From positions 1 through 64,000 of the forward strand of contig CAWBGJ010000010.1 of NCBI GenBank assembly GCA_963788325.1: a stretch of 64,000 nt of DNA. Reading direction: 5' to 3'. The translations under genes and the position numbers were made by a program. Under the pieces are notes generated by a model that was not told the origin of the DNA, ran no database searches, and was given only the letters and a program-made list of their open reading frames with translations. This DNA is from Prado023 sp963788325 (GTDB lineage: Bacteria > Actinomycetota > Actinomycetes > S36-B12 > CAIYMF01). This document shows positions 48,579 to 59,719 of this stretch, piece by piece. Every line of letters starts with the position of its first letter. The stretch's first letter is position 1.

Positions 48579-51500
48579 TCAGCTGGCGGGTCGGCGCGGC
48601 AGCGGGGTCTTGAGGAGGTCTTGCGGGATGTCGATCCAGCCCGACGCGCCGAGCGGGACGGGGACGCCGTCGAGGCTTGGCGCATCCGCCGACGGCCGGT
48701 GTCCGACGAGGATCCATCGCGCTGCTGGTCGGCTCGTGGACAGGTCGATCAGCTCGGCGAGCCGCTTGAGGTGTCCGTAGCGGGCCAGCGGGCCCAAGCC
48801 ATGGAGCAGCAACGGATCAGCGCTGGCCATCAGCGGCGGCCACACTGCATCCAGCGCCGCAGCCACCAAGCGGTTGAGGTTCATCCGGTCGGGCTCACGT
48901 GGCCCAGCTGCGTCTGAGCGCAGCACCAAGCTCCAGTCCACGCCGTTGGAGTCGGCCACCGCGTGCATGGCTGCCAGGATCTCGGCCGTCATGTCGACGG
49001 GACGAAGCCCGAACCGTTCCGCCAGCTTCTCGGCGGTGGTGGCGACCAACCGGGGCTCGACGGCAAGGACGGTTCCGGCTCGGCCCTCCAGGCTGGCCCG
49101 CAACCGGGCTTCGACCTCTGCGTGTGGAAGCAACCCAGCGGGAGTCATCGTCGTGACCCGGGTGGAGCTGATCAGCATCGACGACGGGTCCGACGGTCGG
49201 GAGTAGGCAGAACCGTCCCAGCGCAGTGACGACTCGGCCTGGACAAGCGTGTCGAGGGCCGGACGGCCGGGCAGCGGCGCGGCGGCCGGGAACCGGTCCG
49301 CTGCCAGCCGGGCGAGCCGGTTCGGGGCAATCACCCCGACAGTCGCCGAACCGAGCACCGCGGCGACGATCCGGGCTGGGCCAAGATCCCTGCGGTACAC
49401 CTCCCCGCGGGATGACACAGCGGCGCTCGTCGAGGCGGCCGACGCGACGGCGAGCGCCCTCGTCGGGTCGTCCACCGCGAGAGCCGCACCTGCCTGGTCG
49501 GATGTGAGCAGGTCGGTTGCGGCGACCGCGGTGATCAACGGCATCCGTTCCAGTTCGGCATCGATGATCCCTGCGAGCGCAACTGCCGCGGCCAGCCGGG
49601 TCGGGGCCTGCGCGCCCTTGGGTCCGTCGGCGACGGCCAGCAGCATCAGGTCTGGCTGGTGAGGGTGACGAAGCGCAGCGATTCCTGACTCATCCGGGTC
49701 CAGGGCGAGGTCGGATTCAACGGCCGCCCGAACCAGAGCCGCCGCGTTTACCCGGCGGCGCGCGCCCTCGGCGGTTGACCCCATCGTGGCCACGAAGCGA
49801 TCGGCCAACTCGTCGCTGGTGGCGACTCCGCCGAGGACGCCGAGCGCCTCGTGGACCTGGTGTCGGATGGTGGCCGCCATTCCTGTCGGCTTGGCCCAGT
49901 GCCGCTCCAACCCGTCGATGGCCGCCCGGCCACGCGCCAGGTCCATGCCCAGGGACTCGGTGACCTGCTCCAAGGTGGGCCACGGGAAGGTGGTCAGGTC
50001 CACCGGAGGAGGGTCGATCAGCAGGATCCGCCGCGCCAGGGCGACGGTGTCCGCGTTACGCCCATTCGGCTTCGGGACCAGGGCCGCGGCGATCGCCTCC
50101 ACCCCGAGCATCGCCCCGACTGGTTCGTCCTGAGCTGGTGGTCGGCGTCGTGAGCGCGTCGCGCCACTGGCGCCGACGGTCCTGCATCTCCCGGCGAACC
50201 GCGACTCCGAGACCTGGAGCGTTGTTGATGCGGGCAGCGTTCAACCCGATCAGCTCGCCGACCGTTTCGGCACCCAGGCGCGCAGCAGCGCTGGTTGCCT
50301 TCTTGGTCAGCCCGGATTCGGCGAGCCGCGTGGTCAGCGTGGCCACGGCAGCCAGTCCGTCGCGGGCCTCCTGCGCGGCCTCCTCGTCTGCTGGGTCGCG
50401 GACCTCGAGCGTGTCGAAGATCCGGGCCCATTCCGAGCCCATGTCGGCCAGCGAATCGAATCGTGCGCTGGCGTCCCGGGCCAAGGCCCGGGAGAAGAAG
50501 CCGACCAGCTCGGTCGCGATGCCCTCGTCGAACAGGGCTGGGGTCAGGGTGACCTCATCGCCGATCACCGACGGGTCGGACACCCCATCGCCCCACTCGG
50601 GTCGCTGGCCGGTGGCCATGTGGAACAGGGTCGCAGCGATCGCGAACCGCTCCGCGGCGCGGTCATAGCGAGGCCGTTCCTTGGTCCCGAGGAATGGATC
50701 GAGGTAGCCACGGGTACCGGACTTGGTGTGCTCCAGCGGCTCTGCGGATAGCGAGAAGTCGAAGAGCACCAGTGAAGGACGGCGGCCCTCGGCGGAACTG
50801 GCCTCCCTGACCCCGAGGTTCTCCGGCTTGATGTCACGATGGAACCGGCCCTGGGCGTCCAGGTAGGCGGCGATGTCGAACAGGTCCGAACCGTAGGTGG
50901 CCAGTTGTTCGATCGTCAGCCGGCCCTCATTGCTGATCCGCCCACCGAGCGTGGGCCGACCGGCGTCCTCCAGGACAAGCATCCTGCGCTGCCCGACTTT
51001 CAGGGGCCCCTCGATGGCACGGACGATCCGCGGATGGTCCAGTGCTACGAGCACCGCCGCCTCGGCATCCAGACGCTCCGCTCGGGAGTCGTCGTGGGCG
51101 ACCTTCAACACAACGACGCGATCGTCGTGCGTCGTATCGAATGCCAACAGGGCGATCCCTGTGCCCCCTGAGCCCAATCGCTCGTCGACCAGCCAACGAT
51201 CGTCGATCAGGTCGGCCGGGGTTGCCGTCAGAGGATCGACAGCCTCGCCCACCTCGTCCACGGCTCGGTAGGCGTTCTCCGCCTCATTGAGCGCCTCGAT
51301 GAACCATGCGACATCCGGCGTCCGGGTGGATACGTCACCGCGAGTGGCATCGGCCACCAGGTCGGCCAACGCCACCTCGAGGTCGGCGTGCACCCTCGGA
51401 TCCAGACCCCCGCCCTGGGAAAGGCGGGCCTGGAGCTCGACGACGTTCGTAGCAGGGGCCGCACCGGTGAGGATCAGGTAGGCGACGACGCCGAGCCCGT

Positions 51501-52732
51501 ATACATCCAGCTCGACGCCAGAGGCGGTCTCCGCCTGAGACTCCGGGGCCAACCACACCCACGAGTCCTGCACCACGGCACTGGCCACGTGGACGGTCAC
51601 TCCCGAGGTCTGGGTACCGGTCAGACCGTCGCTCTCGGCGCGGCCGGTCTGCCAGTCACGGACCCGAACCACAGGGCCGGCTGGCCCTTGGGCCACGAAG
51701 ACCGCGAAGGGGGTAAGCGCCCGATGCACCACCCGATGCTCGTGGGCGAACCGGATCACCTCCGCCAGTTGGCGGATCACCGCCAGGCGATCGCCGCGGG
51801 TGAGTCGGTCGGCGCCATCGGCGAGGTAGTCGACCAGCGGTGAATCGGCCGAGTCATCCGCGAAGATCAGCGCCGGTCCAGACTCGAGGTCATAGATCTC
51901 CAGCGGTCCCACCACTCCTGGGTGGGACAGCCCATTCGTCAGCAGGTATTCACGCTTTGCCAGGTGCTGGACGCGACCTCTTTGGGCGGCGGTGGGGTTT
52001 CTCGGCACGTCGAACAGTCGGATCCGCCGCTTCTGCTTGGCGATGACCGGGTGGGTGGCCAGGTAGTCGATCCACGAGGCGCCCTCCCCCACCGGATCAC
52101 CCTCGATGACGTAGGGGCCAACCATCCGCTGCCTGGGTGTCTGGACGAACCCCGCGTCCTGGAGCAACTTCACGACGCGAGAACTCGTTGCCTTGTCCGG
52201 CTGGCCGCCGGCTTCACCGATCCACTCCGAGAGGAGCGGGAGCCCTACGACCTGGTAGCCGTCGAGCCCGTAGGTGTTGACCTTGCCAGTGGGGTCGAGG
52301 GTGACCGTGGAGCTCTGCCCGTGCAGAACGGTGACCGCCTCAACGAACGGCACGGCGTGCGAGGCGGGCCCGGGCAGCAACGACTTCAGGTAGCTGGCCA
52401 GCCGCTTCGCCTTCGAGTCGTTCAGCAGGTGTGGGTTCCGCTCGGTCCTGACTTGACCACCGGGCAGGACCCGCCGCCAGATCTGCTGGTTGCCCGAGAT
52501 CGACCCAGCCCAGCCCTTCAGCTCAAGCACGGTCAACCGTCCGCCGTGCCAGACCAGCACATCGAGTTCGTTCGTGCGGCCCTGAAGGTCGATGAACGTC
52601 AGGTTCGCCCATGCGTAGGTCGTCGGGCGTCTCGGGAAGGAGCTCGCGGACGCGATCGAGGGCATGCTGCTCCGCGGGACTGGCTGCCGGACCCATCTGG
52701 ACCCACTGGGCGGACTCGCGACGCATACTCAC
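48579..52732 (-). CDS. pglW: BREX serine/threonine kinase PglW (two frameshifts)
   Basis: Composite of about 1384 residues. The N-terminus lies in a separate frame from 52732 (RRESAQWVQMGPAASPAEQH), joined near 52620 to TYAWANLTFIDLQGRTNELD, a NERD domain with VLELKGWAGSIS. Then come a first kinase-like domain whose catalytic loop is HRALTPFAVFV (HRD and Asn missing) with DWQ in place of DFG, and a complete kinase with LGSGGTGIALL, VVLKVA, HRDIKPENLGV, LFDFSLS and a GTRGYLDP activation segment. The C-terminal third (MLGVEAIAAALVPKPNGRNA onwards) is joined near 50130. It is 18 bases upstream of pglX. PglW is specific to type 2 BREX. Confidence 0.8.
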
Positions 52733-53106
52733 CCCCGATCGACGTTGGGTCTCAACCTATCGGGCGGGGGGGGTGACGAGCATCGGATCCCATGTCCGAG
52801 GAGCCGGTCTATGTGTTCAATCCAGGCGGCTCGGCGTAGCAGTCCAGCGCTGTGGGCCAGGTTCCCAGGCTTCGGGTTGCGCTCGAGGAAGGCACTTCCG
52901 AGCCGCGTCAGGCGGAGCCCGCATTCGCGCCGCTCGGTGAGCCCGAAGCCCACCACCTCTGCCAGTGCCTGCTGCACCGTGGCGGGCGTCCATCCACGGA
53001 CCACAAGATCGCATCGGATGGCGTTCTCACCCATCTCCAGGTCTCCGAGGTAGCGCACAGCGTCCAGCACGGCTTGGCGTTCTTGGTGCGAGAGAAGACG
53101 GTTCAT
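52729..53106 (-). CDS. Small winged-helix-like protein upstream of pglW
   Basis: 125 residues from ATG 53106. Helical: LLSHQERQAVLDAVRYLGDL, IRCDLVVRGWTPATVQQALA, then a hairpin-like ERRECGLRLTRLGSAFLERN, a layout like a winged helix. The last 25 residues are proline-rich and may follow a frameshift. Its end overlaps the pglW start, so it probably belongs to the BREX transcript. Not a known core BREX gene; a regulator is the simplest guess. Confidence 0.5.
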   Translation of the reverse strand: MNRLLSHQERQAVLDAVRYLGDLEMGENAIRCDLVVRGWTPATVQQALAEVVGFGLTERRECGLRLTRLGSAFLERNPKPGNLAHSAGLLRRAAWIEHIDRLLGHGIRCSSPPPPDRLRPNVDRG

Positions 53107-53271
53107 GATCAGACTCCTGAGCGCGCTTCAATGCATGGGACGCACCCGGGCCGGACGGCCCATGCGCGCTCAACTATCCATCGGCCCACCGGTCGACGGA
53201 TTACACTCGGGGCGATTGCGCTAGGGCCAGTGCCATCGGACGTTGGTATTCGGATCGTTCAACCCTGCGCC

Positions 53272-55010
53272 TCAGGGGGACGCGCTCAGGCCGAGGCGAG
53301 TGGTACCGCACGCGCACGACGGGGCTTGCGTTCGGTCCGCGGTTGTGACCCACATGCCACAAGCGGAGCAGTAGACGAGGTCGCACAGCGCAAGCACAGA
53401 CTCCGCGAACTGGCGAGCATCGGATAGGGGAACTGAATCAGCCCACTCGTTGTAGTGAGCGCCGCTGAGATTCCGCAGCGGTCGCCACTTCTCGATGTCA
53501 TCAACGACGCCGCTCTGCCCGCACTTCTTCAGATACTTGGCGACGCCGGGCCAGAGATCAGCCAGTGTGTAGAGATCCCCCGGCTTCTCTGGATGCTTAT
53601 CCGGAGAACCCAACTCATGCGGTCGGCGATCTGCTCGAGGAGCCGGCCTGCGAGCGCGTTCACGGCACCGACGTCTTGGGTCGGCAGGACAGCTCTCAAG
53701 CTGGCGGTGGGGTCTCCAGGCGCCGTAGCGAAGCGCGATCCCGACGAGAAATCCCACGCGGCCAGGTCGACCTCAACGAACTGGTGCCCATACCGTCGGA
53801 GGATCTCGACGACCTGGGCACGCCACAAGCGATCATGAACCGTGAGGAATAGTTGCCAGTCCTTGAACTCCCGCACGACAAGATCCATGACTGAGACTCT
53901 GATCGAGGCGTCCACACTCTGGAGCACGTCGTCGAGGATCAGCACCTTCGCCTGGCCGAGCTGGGCAGCGGCCCGGAGCGTCGCGAGGAAGAACAACAAG
54001 GAAAGAAGATCCTGGTAGCCCTCGCTGAACAAGGCCGTTGGGTCCACCGTGCGGCCGTTGACCAGGTCAATGGAGAAATCGATGCTCACTGCGCCCGTCT
54101 GCGCGAAGCGAACGTGTAATTCTCGGATGTGCGGGGCCCTAGTAATCTGAAGGAAGGATGCGGTGAGCCATTCGTCGATTCCCTCCAGGAGTTCGGCCAG
54201 ACGCTGAACCTGAACGACTGCTTTCGACGGTGCGACCTTCTTGCTTTCTCGTTTCGCGCGCTGCGCGTCAGCCAGTTCAGAACGGAGGGTCTCGATCTCC
54301 CGAACCAACTGGAGTTGGGCCTCGGGGACACTCACCTTCAGCCGCCGGCGTGCGTCCTTCGAGATCCCCCGATAGACGCCCTCTTGAAGGAGCCGGTCAA
54401 TCGACTGGCTCGTTGCGTCAGGGAGTTCGAAGCCGATCAACTCCGCGAGCCGACTGGCGGCGGTGCGGATCTGCTCCTTAATGGCGAGCAGTGGTGATTC
54501 CTCGGATTCCAGTTCGGTGACTTGGGGCGCTTCGTTCGCCGACTGGGATGAGCTGGTCAGCCTGAGGTGAAGAAACAGAACCCCCCGCTCAGCAGGCTTG
54601 GTTTCCAGAAGTCGGAGGATGTCATACCGCTTAAGGATCATCGGGGCACGTGCGAAGTCGCCCGACGATCCTTCAACTCGGGCGACGTACTTGTCCTCTT
54701 CGTGGGTGATCGTCCTCGAAACCCGGCGCCCGTCACTTAGCTCCACTTCGGCCCTTGCCTGACGAGACCCGACGTTCATGTTGATGAGTCCCGGAGGGCG
54801 AGAGCCTGGCGTGCCCCGCCGGTTCGAACCCTGGCATGCCCACTCGATCGCGTCGGCGATGGATGACTTGCCCGTTCCGTTGTCCCCGGATATCAGAACC
54901 GAAACGGGATGCCCGTTTCGGTTCTCGAAGGAGACGCTCAGGGCTCCCCTCACCCCCCTGAAGTCGTGCAGATTCACTTGGCGGATCCGTACTCGACCGT
55001 CCCCCGCCAT
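53272..55010 (-). CDS. RecF/SMC-like ATPase with C-terminal cysteine cluster (one frameshift)
   Basis: Composite of about 580 residues from ATG 55010. IRQVNLHDFRGVRGALSVSF and the P-loop GDNGTGKSS (residues 42-50) open an ABC/RecF-type head. The middle is helical (LQLVREIETLRSELADAQRA). The second half of the head has an ABC-signature-like FSEGYQDLLSLLFFL, Walker B KVLILDDVLQSVD, and a switch-like LFLTVHDRLWRAQ. After a break near 53590 the tail reads KHPEKPGDLYTLADLWPGVA, then YCSACGMWVTT and APSCACGTT, four cysteines that may bind zinc. Related ATPases occur in many defence systems. It lies 165 bases upstream of the small protein before pglW. Confidence 0.65.
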
Positions 55011-55167
55011 CTAAATCCTCCACCGGTTCGCGCGCATCCCCGCCACTCCAGCATTATCCCGACCTCGGGCCCGAAACGAGGTCACCGAATCCAACTGCGC
55101 CCTGCCGCGACGGCTTCCGCCGCAGCCGAGAGCAGGTTCCGAGGGCCGGAGGTCTTGGATCCCGATG

Positions 55168-57299
55168 TCATCGCCTCAGGCCCGAGTGAGCACCTACTCC
55201 GGTCGGAGATGCTTGGACGGTCGGTTCGCCGGCTCTTGATGGCGGCCCTGGGCTGAGGACCACGAGGGCCGAAGCGGCGTCGAGCCCTACGCCCGCTCGA
55301 GCAATCAGGAACTCGCGCAGGGACCCCTGGTCAGCCGGGGTCATACCCGAGGTGTAGACCGCCGCTGCCCGAGCAGCCGCGACCCGCGATTCGACCGTGT
55401 CTGCGGGAGGGTGAGCACAGAGTGTCTGCTCGGCGAAGACGAGACCGGCGGGACGGGCGCCAGCAAGCGCTCGGCGGATCGCGACGGCCCCTCCGCGTGC
55501 AAACACGTCAGCCAGATCCCTGCCCGCCGGGGTCTCCAAGGCCAGGGGATGCGGATCGCAGCGGGCCGCGAGCAGGTCCAGGGTGCGTCCAAGGGACCGC
55601 AGACCCGCCCAGTCGGCGTCCGGGGCCAGGACGAGGGCATGACTAGTGACCTGGGCCAGATCCAGGTGGTGGTCCGTGACCGCGGTTCCGCAGGCGGCCA
55701 ACCCGACCGCGTCCTCGCCGTCGGTGGCGGTGACCGCCAGCGCGTCCCACGGGCCCTCTGTGAGCACAACGGTGGTGATAGACCTGACGTCTGCGGATGA
55801 CCCGCGGAATGTGCTGGGTGCCGAACAGCACCCGGCTCTTGTCGTAGAGGGCGGTGGCCGGGGTGTTGAGGTACTTGGGGGCCTCCTGATTGCCAGTGAC
55901 GTCGCGCGCCGTGAATCCGACGACGCCGTGATCGTCGTGGATCGGGAAGGTGACCCGTCCACGGAACCGGTCGATGAGCCGACCGTTCCGAGCGGCCGTT
56001 GCGACCCCCGCAGCCTGGAGCTCCTCGTTCGTGAACCCCGCGCCGCGCAGATGGTCGACGAGTCCGGTCCACGTCTGCGGTGCCCAACCGACGCCGAAGC
56101 CGAGTGCCTCGTCGAACGTGTGCCCTCGCGCGGTGACTGCCTCGACGTAGCCCTTGCTGGTCGTCGGCCTGGCGGAGGAACCACCGCTGGGCGGCCGAGT
56201 TGACCGCCCGGAGGGCGTGAAGGCGCTCAGCTCCATCCCGGGCGAGGTTGCTCAGACGCTCCTGCGCGATCTCAGCCGCATCGGCGGCGGCTGTGGCCTC
56301 GCGGGCAGCGAGGGAGACCACAGCGCTCGCGCTCGGGCCCCGACCACTAATGGGATCCGTGGCTTCGATCAAGGTCCGGGCTGCATCGAGGACTCGCCGC
56401 GCCGTATTGGTGACCGCATCGTCGTCTCGACAGGCCCACCCGGCGATGTAGGCGAACGTGTACCCGCTGGTGTCCAGACCGTGGTGGGCGGCGACCAGGT
56501 AGGCAACGCTCTCAGCCTCGACCTCGATCAGGTCCCGGCACGCGGGCCCTTCGCCCCGGTTCTGCGGGTTGTGCAGCAGCACGTGCCCGGCCTCGTGCGC
56601 CAGGGTCTTGGCGGCTTGGGCGGCGTCGACATCCGCGCGCACGGTGACGGTGCGGGTCACGTAGTCGGTGACGCCGTTCGCCCCGCCGATCGACTCGGCG
56701 TCGGGACTGCGATCCACGGTCAACCCACTGTCGGTGATCACGTCGGTCAGCGCGTCCCACAGCCCAGGTGGGGCCTGTCCAGCGAGCAGTTGTGGGCGCG
56801 GCGGGGTGGGCAGGGGGTCGCCATCGGTCTGGGACACGTCGAAGACGGCCACTGAGGTGAACCCGCGTACTGCCCTCCCCGCGCGCGTCACCGCCCCGGG
56901 GCTCGGCACAGCCGGGGTTCCGGTCATCGGGTCCAGTTGGTTGGCATCGACGACACCGTCACGGTCGGGGCCTTGGCCGCGGCCGGTCACCGGGGCGAGC
57001 ACCCAGAGCGCCTTCTCGCCCTTGCGGACCTGACGACCAAGCGCATTCCAAGCCCCGTACCCGGCGACGAGCGTCGCGTCGGGCTTCTGGGCGGCGATCA
57101 GAAGCTGGTTGCCGAAGCTGTAGTGGTGGAATCGGGTGGCGACGTCGAGCCAGCCCCGCCACGCCTCGCCGTCACGCAGGGCGGCCACCCCGTCGGCCAG
57201 TTGCCGATGCAGGTCCTCCAGCCGTTCCTGCCGGGCGGCGGCCGCGTCGGCCTGCTGCTCGGGTGTGCGTTCGCGCCGGCGTGGCTTACCTGCGGGCAT
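55168..57299 (-). CDS. ArdC-like antirestriction domain fused to Toprim primase domain (frameshifted)
   Basis: Composite of about 710 residues from ATG 57299. N-terminal ArdC-type ssDNA-binding domain: WLDVATRFHHYSFGNQLLIA, GYGAWNALGRQVRKGEKALW, VLAPVTGR. Next a zinc-protease-like AAKTLAHEAGHVLLHNPQNR (HExxH form HEAGH). After breaks near 56160 and 55780 a DnaG-like part follows: GFGVGWAPQTWTGLVDHLRG, FRGRVTFPIHDDHGVVGFTA, APKYLNTPATALYDKSRVLF and the Toprim strand VVLTEGPWDALAVT with ALVLAPDADWAGLRSL. ArdC protects incoming single-stranded DNA from restriction during conjugation. The primase part may start second-strand synthesis. Last gene of the mobilization operon. Confidence 0.75.
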
Positions 57300-57438
57300 G
57301 GCGGGCCTCGGCGAGCTCGATGACGAGGTCGGTCAACTGGTCGATGGTGGCCTGCTGGGACTGCACGGCCCGGGTGAGGGACCTCAGCTGGACCTGCAGG
57401 TCTTCGACGATCGCTGTGATGTCGATGGGGATGGGCAT
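57286..57438 (-). CDS. 50-residue coiled-coil protein
   Basis: ATG 57438 to TAA 57286-57288. Reads MPIPIDITAIVEDLQVQLRS then LTRAVQSQQATIDQLTDLVI, a regular heptad pattern suggesting a short coiled coil. It overlaps the ArdC-Toprim start by 14 bases, which suggests translational coupling. No family recognised; such peptides often appear next to primase-like genes of actinobacterial elements. Confidence 0.55.
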   Translation of the reverse strand: MPIPIDITAIVEDLQVQLRSLTRAVQSQQATIDQLTDLVIELAEARHARR

Positions 57439-57512
57439 GACGGCTCCAGGGCAGGGTGGGGTGACGACCGGCGTGGCCGCCGGTGACGGGCGACAGGTGC
57501 GGCGGGTGGGGA

Positions 57513-58214
57513 CTACGGCAGGGAGACTGCCCGCCCCCGTGTGGTGATCCGGTTCGCTGCGGGCGCGACGACTGACGACGCAGGGACGGCCGTGAGCGGA
57601 TGGACCCGGACTGCGCCAGCCTCAGGGGGCGAGGATTCGGCGGCCGACATCCAGTGCTCACACCGCTGTGCGACGTCGACTGCTCCGCACGCCTCGGCGG
57701 CGGCCTTCAGCGTGGTCACGAGGTGGGCGGCGCCGGGTCGGTCGGGCGTGTACCGGGTGAGTGGGTCGAGGTCGAGCAGCGGCAGGGTGGGGTCGTTGGT
57801 GACCCGGCCGTGTTCCAGGACGATGAACGTGTCGGTGGCTTCGCCCTCGGGGTAGACGACGATGCCGGGGTACTGCTCCCAGCGACCGTCCCGGGTGAGG
57901 CGGTCGCGCCAGTGGACGCCCTCCTCGTCGGACCAGTCGATCGTTCCCGTGGCCTGACCAACCAGTGCGGCCATGACGGTCTCGCATCGTGTGATGTCGA
58001 GGTCGCCGCCGGTCCAGCCGGTCAGGTGCAGGCCCGATCCGTCGTCGAACCCGATGTCCTGGATGGTCGATACCTCCGCGAGGGCACTGAGGATCCGCGC
58101 TCGGGGTCCGGCTTCGGGGTCCGCGGTGGCACTGGTCAGGGTGTCCGCGACGGCGCCGAGGGCGTCGGCGTCACTGAACTGCAGGTCCCAGTCGGCGCTG
58201 GCTCGGTAGGTCAT
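57513..58214 (-). CDS. Hypothetical protein of the mobilization operon
   Basis: 233 residues from ATG 58214; GAGGAG lies eight bases upstream, inside the end of the parB-like gene. Acidic and soluble. Segments: ADWDLQFSDADALGAVADTL, WSDEEGVHWRDRLTRDGRWE, YPGIVVYPEGEATDTFIVLE. Not recognised. The open frame continues upstream into the parB-like gene only because of a base error near 58290. Followed by a 74-base gap and the coiled-coil gene. Confidence 0.6.
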   Translation of the reverse strand: MTYRASADWDLQFSDADALGAVADTLTSATADPEAGPRARILSALAEVSTIQDIGFDDGSGLHLTGWTGGDLDITRCETVMAALVGQATGTIDWSDEEGVHWRDRLTRDGRWEQYPGIVVYPEGEATDTFIVLEHGRVTNDPTLPLLDLDPLTRYTPDRPGAAHLVTTLKAAAEACGAVDVAQRCEHWMSAAESSPPEAGAVRVHPLTAVPASSVVAPAANRITTRGRAVSLP

Positions 58215-58225
58215 GGGATGGCTCC

Positions 58226-59702
58226 TCAGCGGGAGGCGCCGCCGGTGCGGCGTGGGGTCGGTCGGGTGGTGGCGGCCGGCGCTGCGGGCCGCGCGGATGG
58301 CGAGGTGGCGTGCTGTTTCGGTGGTGACCAGGTGCGGATCGACGAGTCGGACTGCGGTGGTCTCGATGTCGGACAGCTGGTAGCCGGTGTGCGTGACGAG
58401 CAGGCGCAGCCAGTCGACTGCGCCCGTGTTCGGGGTGCGCCAGGTCGAGGCGGCTAGAGACCTCTCCGCAGAGTCGGCGACTGCGGCGATCAGGGCGCCG
58501 GTGACGCGGTGCGCGGGCGCTCGGGGATCGATGCTGCGTCGGATGGCGCCGTACTGGTCCTCGGTCGTGGTGACGCCGCTCGAAGTATGTGCGGTGAGGT
58601 CGCCGAAGACCGATCCCCGCTGCGCATCGAGGTGGTTCGGGTGGATGAGCAGGTGCAGGTGCACGGCGGTGGTGAGCTCGGCGCTGAACCTGCCGGCCCT
58701 GATCGCGGCAACGAGGTGGGCCAGCCGGACGCCGGTAGCGGCCTTCCACAGCTTGTTGTTGTCGATGACAACCGAGCGGTCGGGACCGGAGTGCGCCGTG
58801 GCGGCGTAGCCGGTCGGGGACTTCGTGTGGTTGTTGGCCTTCGGATCGAGGCACACCTCCTGGACCGACTCGGGACGCCACTTGTTGAGCAGCACCGCTC
58901 GATCAGGGCAGGCGGCGTGGCTCTTGGCGACGCCGTAGTAGCCGGCGCCGAAGCGTGTGCCTTCAGGCCCCGCGAGGTCTCGGACGTACGCCGCGCCGTG
59001 TGGCAGGTCATGCTGGCCGCTCCGGTCGGGACGGAGCACGGCATACCCGCGCTCGGTCCACTCGACGCCGGCTTCGGCCAACTGCTGCTGGGTCTCGCGG
59101 TCGGACTCGAGGCGCGCCTGCGCGTGGGCGAAGGCGACCGGGCCGGTTTGTGCGGCGGCCAGCAGGTCGGCGACACCGTCGGCGTCCTCGCCCCATTCGG
59201 TGACGGTGGCGGCCTGCTCCAGCGTCAGGTCGGGCACCGCGATCAGGGCCCGCTGGACGGTCTCCCCCGCCTCGGCAACGGCACGCGCGGATTCGACCTG
59301 GGCCGCCCGCAGGCCGGCCGCCTTGGCGATCTGGCCGGCGGGCACCCCGAGCAGGGTCATCTGCTGGACGGCGGCGGCGACCTCGTGGACGCGCAGGCCG
59401 GTGCGGTTGGTGTTCTCGCTGACCTGGGCGGCGATCCGCAGCGCGTCGTCCATCGGTGGGCCGAGGACGACCTCGATCCGCTCCAGACCGGCGGCGATCG
59501 CGGCGGCCGTGCGGCGGTGTCCGGCGAGGAGGACGAGGTCGTCGCCGTCGGGGTAGACGACCGGGGGCTGGAGGATGCCGTGGACTCGGATGGAGTCGAC
59601 CAGCTCCGTGTCGGGCTCGGCGATCGCGCGCACGTTGGCGCGGGTGACGAGGGTGCGCGGGTCGACCCAGCGGGTCGAGCGGGGTGTGGTGGTGTCGTTC
59701 AT
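58226..59702 (-). CDS. ParB/Srx-fold DNA-binding protein (frameshift near the end)
   Basis: About 491 residues from ATG 59702. ParB N-terminal domain: PRTLVTRANVRAIAEPDTEL, VDSIRVHGILQPPVVYPDGD and LVLLAGHRRTAAAIAAGLER (GHRR box), then a KorB-like helix-turn-helix (LLGVPAGQIAKAAGLRAAQV). The C-terminal half is unusual (KSHAACPDRAVLLNKWRPES; NNHTKSPTGYAATAHSG). One extra base near 58290 hides the stop TGA 58226-58228. It may regulate the operon or help in partition; no ParA partner is nearby apart from the CpaE-like protein. Confidence 0.75.
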
Positions 59703-59719
59703 CGGGGATTCGACCTCGG

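Noticed and set aside
57467..57484. Inverted repeat ACCGGC-GTGGCC-GCCGGT
   Set aside because: Six-base GC arms in GC-rich DNA are expected by chance; position after no stop codon and no T run.
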